Source: Favolaschia claudopus (Eukaryota > Basidiomycota > Agaricomycetes > Agaricales > Mycenaceae). Taken from it: a DNA stretch of 64,000 nucleotides. A program made the position numbers and the translations under genes. Below are positions 55,801-64,000 of this stretch, piece after piece. The stretch covers positions 496,001 to 560,000 of the forward strand of contig JAWWNJ010000082.1 in assembly GCA_037176885.1 (NCBI GenBank), written 5' to 3'. Each line of letters opens with the position of its first letter. Positions within the stretch are counted from its first letter, which is position 1. The notes under the pieces are model-generated. The model was not told where the DNA came from. It did not search any database and saw nothing but the letters and a program-made list of their open reading frames with translations.

Positions 55801-58800
55801 GCATTTGTTTTGTTGAACATTTGATGTGATTGCACAGCAACTCAACCAGATCACGGCAGCTCTTCCCTTACTTCAACCACCACCACCTCACTCTCTCTCT
55901 TCAACTTCCCCCCCACTTCCCTCTCCTCCAACGCCGAACTTGCTCATCCAGCGCCTCCACGACATACCAGCCCTCTTTCTCAACCTTCGAGTCGTCTTCT
56001 CGAGCTCACTGGCAAGACCGAACACTCACAAGCGAGCTTCCCTTCTCTTTCAACATCGAGCGCCTCGCTGACGAGCTTTCCAGTCTTCTTCGACTCCATT
56101 CGAGCCCCACATCCCACCAACTCAATTTGTCGGTTCGCCGCCACACATCGCAACTCTCGTGCCGTCCACGCGCCGCTTCGCGGCACCAACGTCGCCGAAT
56201 CTTTGAGGTACGTGCACCTCGTCTTCAACTCATCTTTTTTCTGTTGTTCTAACGACTTTCTTAGCCGTTTTTAAACCTCTCTTGACCGCCGGCAGACTCG
56301 TCACGCCACTCCAAAGTCAACTTCAACTACTTGATCTTCGCGGCGCTTACCTCTTACGGTTCATAAGGCTTCATAAGGTATGTGTCCCACTTCCCTGCCA
56401 TTTTCTCGTCTTTTTGACGACTTTTCCCTTAGATTTTCAAGCTCGTTTCCAACATCGTCCACGACCCGCTGATCCCAACTCTTGGATCCAATACGCGCGC
56501 GCCGCGAAGCGGCGTCGCTCTTCGACAATTCCTTATATGTGAGCCACTCAAAAGATTCAATCTCTTCTTACATATCCTAATCATCTCTCAAGTAGTTTTG
56601 AACGTGTTTTGGCCCCCGGAAGGCATTGAGGCAAACCCACGCCTCTCGCACTTCAATACAACGCTTCCGCTGCGCTGAGAAAGTCTCGGGTCATAGGTAC
56701 TTGAGGTACGTGGTTGTCTCTTCACCACTTGAAGGCTTTTTGAGGAGTTTTTGAAGGGGATTTCGCCGCCGGCAGGCAAGCGAGTTCAAACCGACAGCTT
56801 CGTCGTTGCGAACGCAGCCTTCCTTCATCGCGGGCCGCGAAGCGGCGCAACCTCTTCTCAAGTACAAGGTACGGTGCCTTCTTAGTTCATTTTGTTGCAT
56901 TCATTTGACAAACTCTCAGATCTTTTGCCGCCGCGAATTTCAGCCGCCGGCAGGCTAACCCGCCTCCCTACCTCAATGCCGCGGTCCTGTCAGCCGCTCT
57001 TCCACGTCCCTTCCCTCGCCGTCGACGCGCCGCGCAGCGGCGCCAACGTTCATGGCCCAGTATACTCCAGGTATGTCTGAGTACTTTGATTCTATATTCA
57101 TTTTGTTAATTCTGACGCTATTTTAGACCTTTTTCATTTGGATTTTGGCCGCCGGCAGGGTAACCCAGGCCCCTCGAGTTCAATGCATCGGCTCCGCTAC
57201 CGTTCGACTGACTATGTTCTCGTCGTCGACGGCGCCGCGGAGCGGCGCTAATTTCTCTAACTTAATCAGTTGTCTCTCGCGTACCGGCGGCGTGGGGATC
57301 ATCGGCACGCGCCGCAGAGCGGCGCTATGTTGAACTTGATGCGTCCAAGACTCTTTCTTTGATTCAATCTACTTTCTAACTGTACTAAAGCTACGGGAGG
57401 TTACGTTGCTGCACTATGAAGAGCTCCCAACATGAAAGACTATACATATCGCGTTCCCGCGACCGACCTTGATGCTCGGTACGTTGAAACGAACACTTCT
57501 GCACGTCGTGTACTTATAACTTACCAGAGCAGTTCAACAACACGATTACTATATGGATCGCGTTCCCGCAAACGACTTGAATGCCCGGGAGGTTGAACAC
57601 TCTTCCAAGTCGGGTACTTATATCAGAGCAGTTCAACATCGATTACTGTATGTATCGCGTTCCCGCCAGTGACTTCAATTCTCGGTACGTTGAATTCAAC
57701 TCTCCTCAATGTCGGTTACTTATCTCAAAACAGTTCAACATCGAAGACTATATGTATCGCACTCCCGCGAGCGACTTGAATCCTCGGTATGTTGAAACTA
57801 ACACTTCTCCATGTCGGGTACGTATCTCAAAACAGTTCAACATCGATTACTAATACTATACGTATCGCGTTCCGGCGAGCGCCGCCGATGCTCGGTGAGT
57901 GCCGAACCCTGCTGAATTTCATTTGACTTTCATTGAACGAAGACTATACGTATCGATTTCCCGCAACCGAAGGTTCTCTTACTTTTATTCAACAATACTG
58001 ATCTCCTCCTCAGAAATTATCAGTGGATCTCGCGTCCCCGCTGCGCTGGGGACTCTGTTTTCCAAAATTCGATTTTTCGCACTCCCGCGAGCGCCGTCAA
58101 TCGATTCGTTGATCAAAGGCCAGCACCCCCAACATCGATTACCATGTATATCTTCGTCCCGCGAGCAAGAAGTTGTGACTTTTCATGTTGTCAGGTGAGT
58201 TCCAATCCACTTTTGTCAAACCTCTGCTCAGGAATTGCGCCGAGACGACAGAACTTTTTCCCGCGATCAACTCACCTTTCAGATAATGCAAAAACGACGT
58301 ATCTCCTTCCCGCGGACGACTCTGTAACTCGAATTTCTGACATCACGGCTATCGGTTCTTGGAACTCCGGTGCGTTGTTTTCGGCCAAGTCTACTCATAA
58401 CTCGTCTAACTCTGAATTCTCGCAGACCAGTCTTCCAAAGCAAGTCAAAAGCGCGATCATTGTATGTATTTTGCTCCTTCGAGCGAGACTTCAATTAACT
58501 TGAACCCTCGAGACATCAAAGATTCAAAACTCGAACTTGAACTCCAAAATAGCCAAAAGACGACATTTCCTCATGCCGCGACGGACTCTACTCCTCGAAC
58601 TTACGCCAAGACAATGTATGACCGTCGCGCGACTGCAAAACGCCTCAAACGGACTTGATAGAAATCTCACTCGGACTTGTATTTGGTAGAAAATGAATAT
58701 ATTTCGCTTTGACACCCTAATTAACGCGCTTTAACGCGCCTCGACGCGTCTCCCAACTCCCTCAACACATCCCCATCCTCCCCTGTCCAAACAACGCGTC

Positions 58801-59032
58801 AGGTCACGGGAAAACGCGTCCATGCTTGTTGAGATTTTGATTTTTCTCCCCCGGCAGTCATTCACCAAATAAACACAGGGTCCGTGCGCGAGCCCCCAGC
58901 TATAAAGCTAGACAAAATGGGCGACGCAGTACGCCTTGGCGACGCATGCCTTAGCGTGAGCAGGCCGTGCACGGTGTCTGCTAATTTCCTTTTCGGGCAA
59001 GTCAAAGCAATTTTATTCAAGCTACGTACGAC
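48554..59032. repeat. 10.5 kb tandem repeat, copy 2
   Basis: Same order of blocks as copy 1. Its offset from copy 1 drifts from 10,460 at the left (GH92) to 10,486 near 55.8 kb, then settles at 10,479-10,486. Most differences in the left 6 kb are single-base gains. The right half (about 55.1-58.7 kb) is nearly identical to copy 1. Hairpins and the 103-base repeat are retained. Confidence 0.93.
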
Positions 59033-60294
59033 ATTATCATAGCCAGAGTAATAGTGTGCAGGGTTTCAAACAATTTCGAGAGGAATAAATCAGAAATCGA
59101 ACCTGGAGAGTATGAAAGAATGCGGTATAGAAAACCTCCTTGTCCGCCTTGGTCGCGCCTTCCAGCTGAATGCGATCGAGTTTCTCTGCCCAAGCGGCAC
59201 GTGTCCGACGCGAAGTCTCCTCCAACGCTACACCATTCGCAATCTCCGCATCAAGGTTTCTGCGCGCCTGATCGACAGAGATGAAAGATACTCCGACGCG
59301 CACGTTAACCTTTCTTGTCCCCGCAGGAAAGCGGGCATACGCAGAAAGCAAGCTCCCCTTGCCAGCCTTCTCCCCAGCAATTTCAGAACCGTTTTGGATG
59401 ACGCCAAATTTCGCAAACGGCGTGTCGAAACGCGCGCAAAAGTAGCCTTTGAAGTTACTGGCGTTCTGTGCTATGGACGTCGGTGTGATGATCCAGTCTT
59501 GGCGCTCGCTGTTGGAGCCCGTGATTTCGCGGCGTGCGGGGTCGACGGCGATGCTGCCGAGCGGATACGTGATGTTAGTGGGGATGTAGGTGATGGGGGT
59601 CGGGCGTGTGGCCTCAAGGAGGACGTAGGCGCTTTGGTCGGTTGGGAATGTGAATCGCAAGTGACCCACGCGTGATGCTACAGTTGCTCAGAAATAAATC
59701 AAACAGATTTGAACGAATAGCTCATCTTACTTGCGCTTTGTTCTGCTAATATCCTTCCCCCGTCGCCAGAGTCTAGTTCGACGCGATGATAACTTGGGCT
59801 GATGATTTGTGTGTCGTCACTGAATCGAAGGCCTCGATCCTCGAATTTGCTCTTGACGGATCCTGTCCCGGGGACAACGACGACCTGACCGCTCTCCCCC
59901 ATCCAGATCGCCGGCTGATGCGTGCCCTGAAAGCCGTGGATAGTGGTGGCGGTATGATTATATGGCGTCACCGACACATAGTTTTGGTGCGTCTGCGCGA
60001 CCCAACGGGTCATCGCAAAGGGCGGAGCAGTACTCGGAATCTTGGAATTAATTGAGATCACAGAACCTTTAATCGAGAGAGCAGCCTACCATCCCTCCAG
60101 AGCCGTTCGGAGTATCACCACCATTTCCTATGAGCCTGCACGAAAGTTTAGTTCGCATTCGAGAAGAGTGTGTGGTCTGACGGGTTGACATGATCCACAG
60201 CTTCACTCTTTGGAATTGAGAAAGATGGAGGACATTTCGATGCTAGACCTAGGCCTGAGGAAAGCAAGACTAGAAACGCAGAGATTTTGGACAT
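59033..60294 (-). pseudogene. truncated GH92 5' fragment in copy 3
   Basis: Same extent as the fragment in copy 2 but with open frames: start at 60294, signal peptide, and a continuous exon to ADKEVFYTAFFHTLQ at about 59105. The next acceptor is deleted, so translation would run into LIYSSRNCLKPCTLLLWL and stop. It could express a secreted N-terminal sandwich without a catalytic domain. It shares AGTRKVNVRV-type substitutions with copy 2 against VGTGKVNVRV in copy 1. Confidence 0.85.
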
Positions 60295-63200
60295 GGAAGT
60301 TGGAGAGCAAGAGGTGGTGTCCTCTGATTCGAGTGATTGGCGACGATCCGGAGGGATCGGCCCGACCTGCGAAATGTTTCGGTGATCTCGGGGTTGTTGA
60401 AATTGTGGTTGAAATTGTGAGGAGGTTGAAGAGTTGAAGAGCTAATGTTTAGCGGGCTTGTTTGCATGCTCTGAAAAGCATTTCATGGATTGGATGGTGC
60501 TGGCCGCGAGTCTGTGATTGTGTCACTGATCGGCATGACGAGAACGTAGGTACATCGAGGCCTGGTGAACCGTGACTTTCGTGTGCTACAAAACGTTTGT
60601 AATGATTTCGCATTGTTGGGTCAGGAAATGAATTTTCCGGCGAACAAGCAGCATATATGTTCAACCATTCCAACTTTTTGAAAGCGTAAGGAATGAGATC
60701 TCGATCGTGCGGGGTTCCTTCGAGAAACTCGGGTGCGCAATAAGACACCGAGAAGCCCGGAAGTTTCCGAGTCCGTAATCATGTACGTACCCAGTGACTA
60801 CGTGTCCCCACCAATTTTCTTCTCCGAATCCTTCAATTCTGCGTTCCCCCAGCCTGAGGATGACCGCAGCGCACCCGTACCTGGCGGGTTTTCTCCCCGT
60901 TTCAGTCGTACAGCCATGGCTTGTCCCGGAATGCAAAGAACCGATCGTCCACGCCCCTCACTCGCGTGCGTTTTCCTTCCTCAACCCCTTCCTCCTCACA
61001 TCCAATTCTCTTTCCCTTTCAGCTCCGCCTCCCCAACGCACTTCCCCTCCCCTTCTGTCTATCGACCCGGTTACGCCAATCTCCAAACCCGCCGAACCCG
61101 CGTTTTCACCTCGACACCCCCAACCTCACTCTCCTCGCAAATCCACAGCAAATTGTCAGCAATTGACGCATCGGCCGCCACGTCAGCATCGGTGAACGTG
61201 CGTCGCACATTGCCTCTTAGTATCCGCGCTGACGCCGTTTCTAGCGCAATCACGCCTCACACCGTCTCTTTCGCGGAGGCGGCGCCGCGTTTCAATCACC
61301 TCATCCCCTGACACCTTGCTTCCAGCCCACCAATCCGCCCCCGTCAAGTCCCCCGCTCCCCCGCCGCCGTCCTTCGCGTACTCGGCGTCAACGCGTACCT
61401 ACAGAGTGCTACACAGGGACTTGAGGTGCGTGCCGCCCTTCCCTCTCGTTGCTACGCCTCGCTAACCGTGCAACCGTGTCCAATTGACCCGTGCGCCGCC
61501 GTCGCCATTCCGCCATGCACCCACCGCCGTTCTGTCCGCCGTCTCCTCGTTCGCTCTCTCACCACCCTCGGCCCAACACCTTCCCCTGCCCGCTCGCTCG
61601 CGCTACGACAAGACGAAGGGAATCAGCGCCAACATCGCCGGCTCAGAAAACGGGTCGCGTACCTTCCCGCTCCGCTCGGACGCGCTCGCCTCCACCGCAC
61701 CGTTCGAACCGGACACCCCGATCCATCTCTTGTCGTCGACGCCGCCGGCGCACGTGCGCGTTCGCTCGCCGAGCGGTCTTACGAAGCCGTTTACGCTGGG
61801 TTTGGATTTAAAGGTCAGTGTACTCACCGTATTGCGAAAATCCCTTGCTGATTTGAAATTGCAGGCGTCGGTCTTGAACGCGTCGAAGAGCTGAATTAAC
61901 TACAATCTACTCAAATGTATGTAGTTAGTAAGTAGAATTTGAATGGGAATTGGTTTGAAACTTACCTGTAGGGCGGATCGGCGCCGTTTGAGTTTTGAGT
62001 TCGACGAATTCGACGACCTGTGATCGAAAGTCAACAAAATAAGGCAGCTTGGCTGGCGAACGCAACTCACCGTTGAATTTGAGTAAGTAACCCAAATGCG
62101 AAGCTAGAGTTCAGAAAGGTCGGTCGTCAAATGAATTGATAACGAATGAACGAAAGGAAGAACTCACTGATATGCCAAGCAGGCACAATGCCTGGTTGAA
62201 TGCAGAGAGTAGGTTAGTTCAAGCTCGAAGTCGTTCAATGGGGACTCACCGATGCTTTATAAAGCTTTTTCTCAATCAATTGACGACGGCGCGAGAGTTG
62301 AGTTGGCGAGGCACAACTGTTTCAAGAAGAATAGGTTAGTATACTGCGAGTCGACGCGAAGAGTAGTAGGTAAATAGACTATACTCACCTTGAATGAATC
62401 GATTAGACCCGACTCGGAACCCAACCGACCTTTCAACGAACACATTCAAGTTAGAAATTGTAGTGGTACGGGTTGAACGACATACTGTAGAATTGAATTG
62501 GATTGAACGTCAACGAATGAATGCTCAGACTAAACACGACGCACCTGATTGTCACATTATAATAACAAGAGCTTAGACTTGGAGACTTGAAGGAAGGCCT
62601 TGCGTGAGTAGATGTACTGGTTGGAAAGAAAGCACCTAGAATCGATTGGCAAATCGAGACAAGGTCAAGGTCAAGGTACTTACATAGAAATGTACTCACT
62701 TGGATGTGGACGACTCGTCATTTTCTGCATAGAAGAAAAAGGGTTAGCGAAAGATTGATTGAACGAAAGAGAAAGAGGAAACGACGCACTGCTTCGGCTT
62801 TGACTTGTTTCAACTCGTTACGGGGTTAACAGGCCAACCTCAAAGCTGACGTCAATCGTAATAGGTAGAAGTTTGAGGTTGAGGTGGTTGAATCCGCTCG
62901 TTGACGTCGTTGCTCGCGTCAAACGCGACCTCAGATCACGCAGTACGGCCGCCGCCCTCCACGGCACTCACCTCCCACGAAGCCGTCTCGCACGATACGT
63001 CTACTGACTATCTATCCATACCCTCAATCCACCCCACGTCCGGGTCCGCCCCGACCATACTCCCGCCTTCGCAAACTCAGCGCTGTGGAAGGAAGAATTG
63101 GTTCAATGGCGGCGTGTAGATACTGAAAAGAAGTTGAAGTTGGATAATTAGCTAACAGCGAGGAGGGTGAGGTAGACACACATTGAAATCGAAACGAACA

Positions 63201-64000
63201 AAGCGAAATAAATTGAAGAGGAGTAAACTTGAATTTAGTGGAAGGAAAGGAATATGAACGAATTAAAGCTCACCGCTATGGGAATAGGTCATATTATCCA
63301 TTGACTGGCAGACGTTCTCACCTCGAATGCAGTCAGCTCTATGAAAATGAAAGAAAAGCAGAAAGTAAGACGACGCACAGAAATGTGCATCTCACTGCAC
63401 CTAAGTATTTGAAGATGAACCTGATAAGATTCAGAGAGCAAGGTCAGTGTCAATGTCGTTCGGGGTAATCATAATATGACGCACATCTAACTCAACCTTG
63501 ACACCCGGGACGGCGCACAGAAATGTGCATCCCACTACATGTAAGTATTCGAGGATGAATCTGTCAGTGAGAGAGCGAGGTCATTGTCGTTCGAGAGTAG
63601 AAGTAAATTCAATACGACGCACCTTATATCTAACCTTAATACCCACAACAAGTTGAAGCAAAGAAAGAAGGATATGTACTAGGAAGTGAAAGGTTAGTAA
63701 ACGAATTGAAACCAGACAATGTCAAGATAGAGTGCACTTACTTCAATTCAATGTAGACCATACACTCGTAGTATACTATAGAAAGGAAAGTCAGTATAAT
63801 AACAAAGGGTTCAGGTAAGCAGACGCACTGTGAGTAGTAACAGCATTGAAGGTGAAGCGAATTGGGTTGAGACGGCGACGAGGGTAGAGTCGACGAAAGC
63901 GAGCCTATCGAGGATGTAAAGTTGGTTAGAGTCGAGGTGGGGGTTGAATAGAAGGGTTGAAGTGGAAAGAAACGAGACAAAGGAAAAGGTTGGTTGGGAA
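59033..64000. repeat. 10.5 kb tandem repeat, copy 3 (cut by window end)
   Basis: Begins with the same junction and 32-base deletion as copy 2. From about 60000 onward it tracks copy 1 at offset 20,937 without net length change to 64000, reaching the equivalent of 43063 in copy 1. It therefore includes the C-rich block and the left arm only. Confidence 0.94.

Overview
The window reads as nuclear DNA of a mushroom-forming basidiomycete (Agaricomycetes). The evidence is short introns of about 45-60 bases with GT(A/G)NGT donors, a multicopper-oxidase laccase, a GH92 alpha-mannosidase, a JmjC-like dioxygenase with an HxD...H triad, an F-box/LRR-like protein, and many DNA transposons. I do not name a genus. 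Gene models are read by eye, so exon edges are approximate.

Layout. 1-5931 (minus): a Mutator-like (MULE) transposase gene with an AT-hook-like start, a DDE core with a CQFH motif, a SWIM zinc finger and then two successive Ulp1/C48 protease-like domains; it runs off the left edge. 6270-6720: a degenerate repeat of about 170 bases, which recurs at 14.1-14.3 kb. 7253-11223 (plus): JmjC-like gene. 11.55-13.99 kb: about 15 units of a 159-base satellite. 14411-16653 (plus): multi-exon gene of unknown function. 16724-18136 (minus): F-box-like gene. 19236-21545 (minus): DDE transposase lacking its expected C-terminus. 22181-22822: a clean non-autonomous hAT-type element with a perfect 8-base target duplication. 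About 23.5-26924 (plus): gene with a ubiquitin-hydrolase-like domain plus a PHD finger, whose stop codon lies inside the terminal repeat of the next element. 26895-30618: candidate non-autonomous CACTA-like element with subterminal repeats.

31.1-35.7 kb (plus) is a wrecked laccase: 5'-truncated, with an exact 1,521-base internal duplication and a poly(A)-bearing insertion in its last coding part. 36404-39357 (minus) is an apparently complete secreted GH92 mannosidase. The 5' third of this gene is the left edge of a roughly 10.5 kb tandem repeat: copy 1 at 38063-48553, copy 2 at 48554-59032, and copy 3 from 59033 past the window end. Copies 2 and 3 therefore carry only truncated GH92 fragments, and both lack the same 32 bases spanning a splice acceptor.

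The rest of the 10.5 kb unit has no recognisable protein. Its two arms have opposite strand composition, with splice-like signals pointing away from a centre near 43.5-44.5 kb. The right arm holds a ladder of short GC-rich hairpins, about one per putative exon, followed by a tandem repeat of about 103 bases. I rate this unit the least explained structure here, and the hairpin ladder is its most distinctive part. The left part of copy 2 differs from copies 1 and 3 mainly by single-base insertions, so assembly error must be excluded before its divergence is interpreted. The genes do not form one pathway; the window is a few host genes embedded in transposon and repeat material.
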